From Pararge aegeria (taxonomy: Eukaryota; Arthropoda; Insecta; Lepidoptera; Nymphalidae): 64,000 nucleotides of DNA. The notes under the pieces were generated by a model that had not been told where the DNA came from, did not search any database, and was given only the letters and a program-made list of their open reading frames with translations. Positions within the stretch are counted from its first letter, which is position 1, and each line of letters starts with the position of its first letter. Shown here in pieces: positions 52,846-64,000 of this stretch. The position numbers and the translations under genes were made by a program. The stretch is taken from positions 5,766,001-5,830,000 of the forward strand of contig NC_053187.1 of NCBI RefSeq assembly GCF_905163445.1, read 5' to 3'.

Positions 52846-53539
52846 ATTTGGACTTAAAACAGCACGAGATCGCTAAGCGCTATCTCAACATCGAGAAATA
52901 AAAATATGACGCTATGACTCGACTATGAAGCTATAAGGTTACGGTTAAACAAAGCTGGCACTTGGCTGCAATCGTCCTATTTAAGTCTGCGTTGAAAGAC
53001 ATCGTAAATTGCGTAACCTCATGGTAACCTCTATCTCCAGTAACCTCATTTCACTGCAAATATTCCAAATGAAAATGGCGCATCCCAGCCGTTAAACCAA
53101 ACCAATATGCTGGCAGGTTTAAATGGTCTTGTTTGTCTAATGGTTGTCAAGTTTTACGAATCATAATGTCCAAGGTTCCGTTTCCGAAAACGGCCAAAAA
53201 TTAACTTCTCAGTAACAGCCTAAAAATTATGAAAATTTAAGTCTAAAACGGTTTTTAATTCAGATTGCAATATTAAATGGATTTTGGAAGTGCATTCATT
53301 TAATATAAACACCCCGCACACTTCACACACGCAGTATGTTGCTACTCGTAGCTCACAAACTTTTTCCCACTTTCCCCGACGTTTAGAACATTAGAGGTAA
53401 AATAATTGCCGTCGACTGCTTAATGGAAAGAAGATGCCATCTGCCTATTTTTATACTACTAAAGTGGAATGGAAAACCACTAAAAAATGATGCTTTAATA
53501 TTAGTCGTGTACACGGTGTCGGTATGTTCTTAATTATGT

Positions 53540-53695
53540 GTTCCTATACAAATATTATAAATGCGAAAGTGTGTTTGTTTGGTCATATGCAACCTGTTAA
53601 CTAGAATTTTGACATAGAATAAGCTAAAAAAACGGAGAGTAACATAGGTTTTTTATCCCCGGCAAACAAACGGTCACCGCGGGATTTGTAGAGAA
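53540..53695 (+). repeat. LEP1-like fragment
   Basis: CAAATATTATAAATGCGAAA then GTGTGTTTGTTTGG, TTTTTATCCCCGGC. Confidence 0.6.
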
Positions 53696-54361
53696 CTGTA
53701 ATAGTCACGTGCTAAAGCTACTGTTATAATAATTGTATTAGCTGTTAAAGCTCACCAACCCAATTTTGCTTCCATCCAACATTATGTACAAAATTTTTTT
53801 TCATTATGTCTATAGTCAAATATTTGTAGAACACTGCGAAATTTCGAAGAGAATACTAAAAAACTGCAATACATCACTAAGTACTCTCAGTGATGTTTTG
53901 CATTTCGCATTATAGCATAAAACATAAACTAAGTATTTATGGAAGATGTAACTTGTATGATGTAACTGGCAAAGGTTAGCCAAAAGTGGGGTCAAGCGGC
54001 GCCTTAAAACTGCTCATTAGAAAGATACCTTTGAAACGCTAACTATGAGACTTTTTACTACTCTTTGACTTTAAGAAAGACTTTCAACCCTTTTCGCAGA
54101 GGAAAGAGGAAATGCTCAGTGACATGTGCGTTTCTTTAATGTATGTTAACTAATTTTTCTGAGAATTCTTCTCCGATATAGAAGCTACTACATGATACTG
54201 ATTTGCGTTTCTACAAGATGCGTGTATAAATATTATAATGCCACTTTACAAACCTTTTTTTTACGTCTTATTTATTAATTATTAAAAAGGAATCAAATAA
54301 ACAAGAGGTTTTCATTATGTTGTATGTTTGTTTTTATTACATTGAAGTAATTGAAATAGCG

Positions 54362-54605
54362 GATAGAAGCAGGCGTTACTTTGCGGCAATATACCCTCTA
54401 CGCACGTTTCGCTCCGAAACCGGAGCATCATCAGGAGATGTTGACTTTACAATGAATAATGGTTAACAATTATTCATTGTAAAGTAGAGGGTATATTGCC
54501 GAAGATCTGTTTGGTGTGGGGTATAAGGATTGATGAAATTATAAATTACACCACACAGATTCTCCTGCTTTTCGCGGAGTATAGCAAATTAAGCTTAATT
54601 TTGAT
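54362..54605. repeat. family D repeat, copy 5, inverted composite
   Basis: The first 95 bp are in reverse orientation and the rest is forward. The switch is centred on a near-palindrome at about 54446-54484 built from CTTTACAATGAATAA and its complement. It looks like a snap-back or template-switch product. Confidence 0.75.
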
Positions 54606-54713
54606 AATTGAAATAGCGTTTGCCTTAAAAGAATAGTGAGAAAAAAACGGACTAGATATTATGGAATATGCCAATGAGAAAGTAGTGATAGATAAACAGG
54701 GTCGTAATAGTTT

Positions 54714-54768
54714 ACGGATCGTTAGCTAGTTAACGGATTGTTCGCTAGTTAACGGATTGTTAGCTAGG
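54714..54768. repeat. 19-bp tandem repeat, about 2.9 copies
   Basis: Unit ACGGATTGTTAGCTAGTTA repeated at 54714, 54733 and 54752 with one or two changes per unit. Confidence 0.8.
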
Positions 54769-56022
54769 TATTGGTTCGGTTGACACTTGAAATTGATGAA
54801 CAGAGGTAAGATGATCATGGTATTTTAGCTGGGGTACCTTAAGTAAGAAACTAAGATTGTGAAAAATAATTAAGAAATAAATTGAACCGGCCGCAGTGAA
54901 AGCGGTAAGCTCGGGCACTTTTCCGGTACAAAGACTATAATATGGTCATTGTCCGTTTTCAGGATGTTGTTTCTGTATCTAATTCGTCAAACTTGAACGT
55001 GCAGTTTTCGAGCCAAACATAGGTAACCAATAAACGAAAAAGCTAGCTATAATTTGGCATTTAGTATAGGAATATGATCATAAAATATGTTTAAAACTAG
55101 CTTTCAGTCGCGTTCTTCTTCCGCGTTTATTGCGGTTTTCTACCAATTCCGAGGGAATGGTTTCCCTGGGGTTAAAAGTAGCCAAAGATGAAGTTGATTG
55201 GTGATGAAGCTTAGTTCACTTTTATATAATATTAGTTAAAGTATTTGAAATTTAAAAATTCTATTGTTTAAATTTCCCTTCATCTTGTTGCAAGACGGAT
55301 CACGTATACAAATTTATTCATACGCGTTAACCCGACTATATCACCAAGTTATAGTTGAAGCTTGAATTATGGAAGGTATTTAATAATATGCAAAGCGCTT
55401 AACCTGCCTATAATGAGTTGATTTGTAGGGTGCTTCAATATAACAGGCGTCTCTGCCTGCATTTTACAGGGGCTGCGAAATATGGCTATTAAAGTAGGTA
55501 AATATTTATTTATTAATAGTAAAACTCGAGCAAAGGCCACCGCTTCCACCATTTCTTCCAGGAAATCTTTTTAATGACTAGATTTTTTTTTCTTGGACAC
55601 GCCAAGAAAAAAGAAAGAAAATGTACATATTTATAAATAGGATAACTACTAGAAGGATAGATTTAGGAGAAGCTTAAATAAATAAAAGAATATTGAAACG
55701 TAAAATCGATATATGTTTATTACTGAATAACGGATTAGGATAAAATTAAGCTCCGAGAATATACGAGGTAGCTCTATAATAGTCTGGAATAGCAGATAGG
55801 CAACACGTTTATTCCAGAAAAGTATATTTTTCTATGGGATAGATGTTTTTTAGAAAGTGGTATTTCAGAGGTCAGAGTAGGTACTTACATCCATCTAAAT
55901 ATCTACACGAACGAAGTTGCTAGTAACAAATAGTACAGATTATAGAGAAGTCACTTATAAAGAAAGATAATAATTAATTAAAGAATAGTATAAGATAACA
56001 TGGTAGTACAAAAAAACCTCTT

Positions 56023-56056
56023 TATAATAGTAGTATAAATATATACTACTATTATA
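56023..56056. repeat. 15-bp hairpin
   Basis: Arms TATAATAGTAGTATA and complement, 4-nt loop AATA. It is extended outward by CTCTTT/GAAAG with a one-base bulge. Confidence 0.85.
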
Positions 56057-57124
56057 GAAAGAAAAGATATTTTTTTGTTTGCTTGTATGTATGCAATAGG
56101 CTCCGAAAGTACTGGCTCGATTTTAATTCTTTTGTGCCAAAAGAAAGATAAACTATCACGCATTAACATAGGCTATAATTTACTTTAGAAAAAATGAAGA
56201 TCCTTAAGAGTTAAAATTCATTACAAAGCGCGCGCTAATAAAATGATTGATATTACATAAAAATTATGTAACACACGATTCACACGAAAATCCGTGACAG
56301 AATAAATCTAACTATCATAGTTAAGTCGCAATAGCATCTTTTGCGTTTTAAAATTTTATCATATCGTCGGAAGAAACAAAAGTGGGCTACATTAGTATCG
56401 CAATATTAATATAGTTTTAAAATCAAGAGTATTTCTCTAGCAGTATAATTTTTAATTCATTGCTATTGAAAGTTTAATTTAGAAGTTTAAAAAATTTGAG
56501 AACCTCACCGTCTCAAACAAAACTGTTCTTTTTGTAGATATACGAAATAGTAGTAATTGTAAATAATAGTAATTGTAGAAATACAATTGAAAAATTCGTC
56601 TTGTTTTACAAAAATACACAACTTAAATAATCTGTACAATTACAACTACATTGAATACCACACAACTCCAAAATTAACTGTATCTACGGTATGCTTTATA
56701 AACAAAAACTAACTCGAACAAAATCGTGGGCAACATCTAGTCTATTCATAAAACACTTCCACGTGCAAAACTGGGTGAGTTTTTAACAATATGTCAGCGC
56801 TATTAGCTCTTTATCATAGCTGTATGTGGCATAATGGCTATAATGCAGCACTAAGAATCTCTAGCAAAAATAAGTAATATACAATTAGCGCTGTACTAAA
56901 AAAATAGAGGCTACGTTATATAGAACAAGTAGATTCACTGGATATTGAGTATGCCTATAAAATAGTCCCAGCTATTAAATAGCCAATGTAGGTACAGTTT
57001 CTTAATTGTAACCGTAAAACGGGTTGACTCACGTACTTACCAGAAACAGAGCAGTTAATCGCTTCGCTGAGTCACAAAGCCTCAAAGTGCAGTTTGCGGT
57101 ATTCCCTGAATATATTCACATTAT

Positions 57125-57455
57125 TGTTCTGGAAAGCGGCGATAGGGTAGGAGTTCGTATTCACTTTCGGGTGGCCGAGTTCGAATCCCAGCACGCACCT
57201 CAAACTTTTCTTTGTGTGCGTTTTAAGTAATTAAAATAGCACTTACTTCAACGGTGAAGGAAAACATCGTGAGGAAACATGCATGAAAGTAAGAGTAAGA
57301 GTTCTAAGTAATGTTCTCAAAGGTGTGTAGAGTCCACCGTTGCCAGCGTCCACTGGGCCAGCGTGGTGGATAACGACCTTAACACCTTCTCATTGTGGGA
57401 GGAGACCTGTGCTCTGTAGTGGGCCGGTAATGAGTTGATGTGATGATGACGATTG
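57125..57455 (+). repeat. SINE family B, full length
   Basis: Longest copy: CGGCGATAGGGTAGGAGTTC head, GGCCGAGTTCGAATCCCAGC B box, CTTCAACGGTGAAGGAAAAC, GGGCCAGCGTGGTGGATAAC, GTAGTGGGCCGGTAATGAGT and a GATGATGACG tail. It carries a small internal duplication around AAGTAAGAGTAAGAG. Confidence 0.88.
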
Positions 57456-58434
57456 TACTGGCTACTGACTTAAGGAAAATTATAGATAGTACGATTGTAA
57501 ACACCTATAAACCCTAATGTTCTTTAAAACACCAAATTTTCTGGACGTAACGAAACTATGTCGCATGTGAATAAGAAAAGCTCTTGTCGAACATTTATAA
57601 AAAAATATAAGAAAAATAAAGTATTAATTTTATAAAATTAATTTTAATAATTATAAAGTATTAATTTTATGAAATAAAGGAATGAGGTGTCTGAGATAGA
57701 AAAAATAAAAAGAAAAATACCAGTTTTTTTTTATTAGTTTTAAAAATAACTCCAGAATCTTCTCTGAAACGTCAAGTCTGTCAACACACAAACTTTGTCA
57801 TTTAAACTCAGTAATAGGGGCTCGTAGTAATTTTCAGTTTGTATTTTAAATTAATAATAGTGCTTAAATGTAACTATACTTTTTTTATTGAAAGCTATTC
57901 TATTGAATACTGAAAGCGTTGCTCTTTATAGTATTTAAAAACTATGTATTTTGTATGGGCCATTGTCGGCAGCTAATATCTCCACTTTCTCTAAGCCCCT
58001 AAAATTTTAACCACACGGTGTAATGAAGTTTCACCTTTAAAATTGTTCAACAAAGAACTTGATAAGTACCTAACCTATGATTAAACTTACAAAGTCATCC
58101 CGCACTCAGGCTGGCCGAAAGACATTTTGGGACATTTTACGTAAACGCCGTTACAAAGTTCATACATTAATAATGTAGGATACTTAAAGTATTTCCAAGA
58201 GAGTTTGCGGAGACTGCCCCAATAATAGGTTTGAATATGGCTCGGCTATGATTACATGTCATATTAAAGTGTCCACTAGTACTACTGGACACATTAAGAG
58301 ACTAAATATGTCCTACATCAACAAACTTTAGCTCTATATTAAAATTAAGTAAACCATATAAAATATCGTATATTAAACAGCACATATAGAAAGATTAAAG
58401 CGCGTAGTTTTTAAGTTCCGGTAAGATACAGGTC

Positions 58435-58515
58435 GGGGCATCTGGAAATTTGTAATTTCTATATTTCCTCTGGTGTTGTAGGAGGTTTCGGCCGTGGCTA
58501 GTTACTACTTTACAG
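58435..58515 (+). repeat. SINE family A fragment
   Basis: TTTGTAATTTCTATATTTCC and GGAGGTTTCGGCCGTGGCTA match the body of family A; head and tail are missing. Confidence 0.6.
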
Positions 58516-58536
58516 ACATAAAGGCAAAAAGTGCAG

Positions 58537-58710
58537 TGGCGTGCACATAGTTTTTGACCAAAGTTTTATACGTTTTTGTAGACATAAAGCAGGAATACGC
58601 TACTCTATGCCTAACCTTCTATAAAATGAAAAAAAAATCATATATCAGTTTCATGAAAATTGAAGGGATACAATTTTTGCTTTTGAACATGTATGATATG
58701 CACGCCCAAG
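58537..58710. mobile_element. possible MITE with CAGTGGCGTGCA end
   Basis: Begins CAGTGGCGTGCACATAG and has the complementary-like TATGCACGCCC near 58700, the same termini as the MITE at 7291, but the interior differs and no clear 8-bp duplication flanks it. Inferred from the ends only. Confidence 0.4.
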
Positions 58711-59404
58711 ATGGTAGGAAGGTGATATCGATGTGAAATCGGTCAAATCTGTGCATCTGTTAAAGCATATTTATAGACAAATAAAGCTTTAAAAAAATTA
58801 TAACACCCCTCTTAAAGCGACGGGAGTCAATTACAAGAAAAATATGTCCAGAGACTAAAATGCAAATATTCTAACCTCCCGATCTCCTAATAGCTTCCTG
58901 TCAATCTCTGACATCCTCTCGGAAAATGGTTGTTGGGTTAGATGTTGCGATGCAAACTGAACCTAATGAACCTTATAAATAAAGTCCTATTTGAGCTGTC
59001 CTGCTCTCGGATCATTAGTGCCGCCTACAGCGACGTTTGGAGACGTCGCCACGCCCTCTTAAAGTTTCTTGGCTTAATGAAAATCGCTGGTGCCCGTCCA
59101 ACACGTTTTAATCGATTTTAAATTGTCAGTTTATGATAGAAATATTTTTGTTTTACCCTAACACTATGTACCTACTCGTTCTATATCAAGGGTTGTGTAA
59201 TCTACAGACAGAATAATGTGAAGTAGTGTGTTTACTTTCATCATCTACCACTTTTAAGCACAGGCCTCCTCTGACGCAGAAGTAGCGTGCATTCTTAATT
59301 CTAGGCCACAAATATGTTCTTCCCAGGTTCTAATTTGCTAATAAATAGAAATATGCGGTTAGGACCTCGGCTACACTTTTGGGAAGTCGAGTTCCACCAC
59401 CATG

Positions 59405-59520
59405 CCAGACCAGAGAAAATTCAAAAATTATAAATTCCCGAATCGCCGCTGCCGGAAATCTAACCCGAGACCTCCCACTTAAATTCACAGCGCTCACAGT
59501 TGCGCCAGGGAGGTCGTCAT
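59405..59520 (-). repeat. SINE family A, 5' fragment
   Basis: Reverse copy of the tRNA-like head and first body segment: GAGACCTCCCACTTAAATTC, CAGCGCTCACAGTTGCGCCA. Confidence 0.75.
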
Positions 59521-59624
59521 AAATAAGCCACAGCTAAACCGTCAGATACGACCGCAGCTAACTTAAAACTTGTGGATAAAGTGTTCAACCATGGACTGCT
59601 CTAAAGGATACAGAGCACTCCCTT

Positions 59625-59815
59625 TTCATCATCAACATCTGTAGCCCACTACAGGCCTACTACAAGGGTTTGCTCTCTTAGAATAAGAGGGGAATATGCC
59701 TTATTTCTCAGCTCAGGCCTAGTGCGGATTGGTAGACTTCACACACCTTTGAGAATATTATTGAGTACTCTGGCATGCGGGAATCATTCCATGAACGTTA
59801 AATCAAGTAATATTA
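59625..59815 (-). repeat. SINE family B fragment
   Basis: ATCATCAACATCTGTAGCCC tail, TAGTGCGGATTGGTAGACTT, ACACACCTTTGAGAATATTA. The head is replaced at about 59815 by a TATTATAAAAACG element start. Confidence 0.7.
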
Positions 59816-60000
59816 ATTCTAGTATTATAAAAACGAGAATTTGTTTGTTGGTTTGTTTGTCCTTCCTTAATGGCCTATCGAAGCGACCAATCGACCTTGA
59901 TTTTTAGCATACAGTTAGTTGAAAGAACGGAGAGTCTATAGGCTACTTTTGAACCCGGAAAACACCAAATCCCGAGGGTGGTTTACAGGAAAATTCGTAT
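59816..60000 (+). repeat. LEP1-like fragment
   Basis: TAGTATTATAAAAACGAGAA, GTTTGTTTGTCCTTCCTTAA, AGCATACAGTTAGTTGAAAG, then CAAATCCCGAGGGTGG. Confidence 0.6.
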
Positions 60001-60049
60001 TTTACCCCAATTATATTCCCGCTTTTACGTCCTTACACAGCAATCAAAT

Positions 60050-60255
60050 TCAAAAATTCAAATTCATATATTTCAAGTAGGCCTACTTTATAAGAGCCGG
60101 CAAGAAACTCAGTAGTTGCTCTTTTCAATCGAATAATATACCGCAGGTACCATCGCGGTGTGCAGCTAGTTGCACATTACTCCTAAAAGTTAGATGTGCG
60201 TGCCGAGGATCGATAAAGGTCCCCCGGAACCACAGTCCAGCTATGTCTGATAACC
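60050..60255 (-). mobile_element. LINE 3' tail (CR1/Zenon-like), reverse
   Basis: CAAATTCAAAAATTCAAATT, TTTCAAGTAGGCCTACTTTA, CCGGCAAGAAACTCAGTAG are typical of a common lepidopteran LINE tail in reverse orientation. They are followed by a tRNA-like TGCCGAGGATCGATAAAG segment. Confidence 0.55.
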
Positions 60256-60711
60256 ACTAGGCTACTGCGATAGGTGTACACCTTCACGAGCTGATAAAAG
60301 AAAATGCTGAACTCACAAATGCAGCTTAGCTTTCCTATCTGACATAAAGAGGGGCAATATCTGTTACGGACATAATTGCGATGATAAATCAAATGCGGGC
60401 GGCTAATTCGCTGAACCAGCAATTTTCCTCACATAATTGCTCCGGAATGCTGACAAATTTAGCGTTGATCATCTTTTGCCGTCTTTTGTGGAAATGGCTA
60501 CAAGAGAACATCTGCGTTCTATGCTATATTTCATTCCATTAGTTTAATTTGAAGGGTTCCGCACCAGAAGGATACCAGCAGGACCCTATTACTAAGCCTT
60601 CTCTGTCAGTTTGTCCATCCATCCATCTGTCCGTATCTCTTGAACCGTAGCAAGTAAAGAGTCAAAATGTTCACATAATGTTTATTTATATTTCTGCTAT
60701 AACGATAGATA

Positions 60712-60870
60712 ATCCTTACTAATATTATAAATGTGAAAGTGTGTTTTTTTGTTTCTTTATCCTTCCTTTTCGCCCCAACTAAGCTAAACAACTTCATATT
60801 TGGCATACGAAATTGAAAGGGCAGATAGCTCCATAGGATGTTTATATCCTAGAACAATAAGACGAAGCAC
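60712..60870 (+). repeat. LEP1-like fragment
   Basis: CCTTACTAATATTATAAATG then GTGAAAGTGTG, TTGGCATACGAAATTGAAAG, GATAGCTCCATAGGATG. Related starts occur at 42466, 62675 and 63195 with less following sequence. Confidence 0.6.
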
Positions 60871-60904
60871 GCGGGCTGGCTATTGGCTATAGTCGACAGA
60901 TTAG

Positions 60905-60990
60905 GGCCGAATTTTAATCGCTCGGAATCGAACCCGGAAACTCCAACTTAAATTCACTTCGCTCACCTTTGCGTTGTGAGGTCGTTGAAA
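60905..60990 (-). repeat. SINE family A, head fragment
   Basis: Reverse head: CGGAATCGAACCCGGAAACT then TTCGCTCACCTTTGCGTTGT. Confidence 0.6.
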
Positions 60991-63900
60991 GTTTTATTTT
61001 TTTATATTAATCTTAATTTTTTACGTACAATTTGAAAAATCAGTTTTCATGCACAAAGATTATTATTTCGATACCTTTGTCTAAGTGGCCCCCTTACATT
61101 ACCCACCTAATTTCACCTCATTTGTGATAAAATTGTGTTTTTGTTAGGCACGCTAAACATATTTGTGAAGAAAAATCAAATTTTATTTTTAAAAAGCAGT
61201 CAAGATTACTAACTTTGTAGCGAAAAAGTATATTTATCATCAACGCTGGAATTGCCTTGCAGCTTCCTAATAATCAGGCGCCCCTCAGAGGAAGTGAGTT
61301 AGCATTAAAAGATTTCAGACTTAAGTGTTTATCATCCGTTATGAAGGTAAAACGGTAAAATGGAAAACGATAGACGTCCGTTTGATATTTTAAAATATTC
61401 TACAGGCGAGATTTTCCATTACCAGAATTGAGATGCAAATGCATAAATAATAGCCCAGAGTTGAAACGAAATATTTTACGTTTTCAGTTTCAGTTCTACT
61501 TGATGAGTTCTGTTTCATCTGATATTTTATCAGGCGAGCTTAAAAGCTGTATAGTATTTTACTTTATGACCTCTCTGGTACGATCTGCGAATACGAAATA
61601 CGGTTTTTTATGTCTACAAGATTCAATTTTTGGAACGAAATAATATTTTAAGACTGATATCACGTCGCAGTATTATTCTCTCTCCACAAGAGGGAAAAGC
61701 TTTATAGTTAAATAAATCCGGTAAAATTAGATGGATGTGAAGCCTGACTCGGTTGTGGTTTTGTGTTAAAGCTTTCCCGTTACTCTTAGGTGGGGAGTTC
61801 AATCAGCTGGGATAGTCCTACTGGATACTTCTCTACCACAAGATATATCCACTACGATTTCCTCACGAAGTAAAAAAGGTAGAAGTGAAACGCAATGCTT
61901 CCCTCGTTGCAATGTACCCACTAATGTACCCACCATAATGTCAACTAATGTACCCACGCATAGTTTCGCGTTTAAAGCAAATTAAAGGTAATCCAGTTTA
62001 TTAATTTACATAGCTGCAGCAATAGACACAAAGATAAAAGCACTTTATATCTATTACTGCACCAAGAACTCAACGGGTGCAGATATTAACAAAGAGCGGG
62101 TGAGTTATCAGTCTCAAACATAGTAAAGACTTCATATATTAAAGTTACCTTTCCAATTTATTGTATTTCACAGAAACATACTCCGCAAAGAAAAGACACA
62201 TTTCTGCGTTACTAGCCATTAGAGACATGGCTCTAACCGCTGCGTTAAACCTGACGGAGTGTACACAGCACATAGAGAAAGATGAAACAAAACGCCCATC
62301 TCAGCACAATGGCCCCACTGCCCCCCTCCCAATTCCCCCCATTCCTTTCTCGAACCTCGCCTTTCTGTGAGCAATGCCTAATGAGAAGCGTAGAACTAAA
62401 ATTTTGTGTCAACTCGAACTCCGAAGAGCTCTAGAGCGAAGGAAGCAAACGATTCAAAACTGGAGCACTAGAATCTGAAAACGAAACCTTATAATCAAAG
62501 CGATAAAGCGCTTCCTGACCTAAGCTTATGTACTATATACGCCGCTTTAAGTGCTGGATACGATAAAGAATTCTCGAGAATTCCTTTTTCTGAAATAAGT
62601 TTTCTTTGCCGCCGGTAGATACTGTCTAATGCAGTAAAATACAAGTTTCTTAAGATTGTATAATTCGTTCTTACTATAATATTATAAATGCGAATTGTGT
62701 TTGTTTGTCATTTTTTTCACGCAGCATTAGAGTCTTACTGATTGTCCTTTTTTGTGATTTGGTTTTTTACGATAGTGCTCTTAGCACATTGACATTTTAT
62801 CCTGATAAATGCATAGCTGCTACGTTCCGAGCATCTTAACTCGAAAGTGCAATTCTGTTATTACCACTTAACGATCATATTAAGTTAGTCATTCATTTAA
62901 GAACTCTTGTACAAACTTACACAAACACTATTTCACATACATACATTCACTTCGCACCATTTCAACACATTTAAATCAATGAAACCACTATAATAGGATT
63001 CTTTATCACTAATTACACACTATGTAGTTGGTATTTCACCAATATTATTTACTAAATATCTATAAATCTATGCTAGTTATGTAGTGTAAAAAAAATGTTT
63101 GTCACCACTGACCTAATATCAGTGTTTGTAAGTATAAAAACAAAACAAAATATCTTATCGATTGAAATTTTTTCTCGAGACAATATTCATCCTTACCTAC
63201 TAATATTAAAATGTTAAGAGTGAGTAGGTTGTTTTGACCTTTTTTCACGCAGCAACATTCGCTTTATATAGTTAGGACAGTAAAAAAAAAAGCATACGCG
63301 CTTTGTACAAGCGGCCAATGTCAGAGTTAGCAGAACTAGATTAAATCATTGGGCGGACAGGTATTGTTTGTTCGTGCTCAATGTTTTATGACTACAACTC
63401 AAAAATGCAAATTCAGTTATGACGGTTTATCTATAGGCAGAGTTTGTAAGATAGGCATCTTAAGAAGCTCAGATATAAAATCAGATATTTCTATTTGTTT
63501 CAGTGGAACATGAATTAAACAACTTTTTCATTGAAATCGAGACCGCAAAAATTTCCGTAGGAATAGCGTGCATTCTGGAGACAAAGGATACTTTTAAACC
63601 CAAAAGAACGATTCCCGTAGGATTAAAAAAACGGGAACTTGAATAACACTAGCTTAAGCTAGTTTATAATATAAATGTTTATATATAACATCCTCTCAAA
63701 CACATTATTATAGTTAATCATTATCGAAAGTGTTTTTGTTGTGTGTTCTTATCTGGAAATGAAATCTTTTGCTTTTCAGAAATATGAGTAAGCCTAAGCA
63801 GACATGAAAGTATTCAGCAATTATTTCACCATTAGTCTACTGTTCGTTAAATAGTATTAAATTATGTTCCTCGTATCAGTCATTAATAACAGTTTTGAGT

Positions 63901-64000
63901 CATTGTTTTATTTCTACAATAAAATTATTTATTTTACTTTTATTTCTATACCACGATTTAAGGACATTTACAGAAAAAGCAGGGATATCAAAATGTAGGA

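Larger units (their letters stand above)
35110..64000. other. upstream region or long 5' intron of syd-1
   Basis: Outside the repeats and islands listed, no coding exon is recognised. Open frames at 36807-37139, 46401-46682, 49362-49646 and 62161-62370 are AT-biased or low-complexity and resemble no family. The missing syd-1 start exon should be here or beyond 64000. Confidence 0.5.

Overview
The window looks like a piece of a butterfly or moth genome (Lepidoptera; the SINE set suggests Nymphalidae, possibly satyrine, but this is inference). It is AT-rich, with short GC-richer exons flanked by GT/AG splice sites. It is full of lepidopteran-type repeats: two tRNA-headed SINE families, short elements beginning TACTAATATTATAAA, LINE 3' tails and hAT-type DNA transposons.

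One gene can be read with confidence. On the minus strand, 19 exons between 35011 and 14856 splice with compatible phases into one open frame of 1300 codons plus stop. It encodes the insect synapse-defective-1 protein (Syd-1, Drosophila RhoGAP100F). The order is an N-terminal conserved block, PDZ domain, long Ser/Arg/Gly-rich linker, C2 domain, RhoGAP domain, and a Pro/Ser-rich tail with S/T-P-R repeats. The start codon is not found. The first visible exon has no ATG and begins at an acceptor, so at least one 5' exon lies further upstream (coordinates above 35011), perhaps outside the window. A GC-rich exon-like segment in the intron after the RhoGAP domain (17732-17816) could be a cassette exon. 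Including it would shift the next two exons into other frames.

Layout: 1-14100 is intergenic, repeat-bearing DNA with no gene I can support. About 14110-14855 is the probable 3' UTR of syd-1. 14856-35011 is syd-1, with small introns in the middle (about 65-700 bp) and large repeat-filled introns at the 5' side (29845-33803 holds a complete non-autonomous hAT element with TSDs, a LINE remnant, a hAT MITE fragment and a ~250-bp dispersed repeat). 35012-64000 is either the long 5' intron and upstream region of syd-1 or intergenic DNA. It contains SINEs, LEP1/Helitron-like fragments, LINE tails, several near-perfect hairpins and a 158-bp tandem duplication, plus two GC-richer islands (about 40045-40260 and 45590-45900) that might be exon or regulatory sequence.

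No tRNA, rRNA, CRISPR or bacterial-type system is visible. The points most worth a second look are the dual-frame C-terminal splice choice in syd-1, the altered RhoGAP motif residues beside a retained arginine finger, the intact hAT element with AAGACC subterminal arrays, and a ~250-bp dispersed repeat family that keeps a readable frame.
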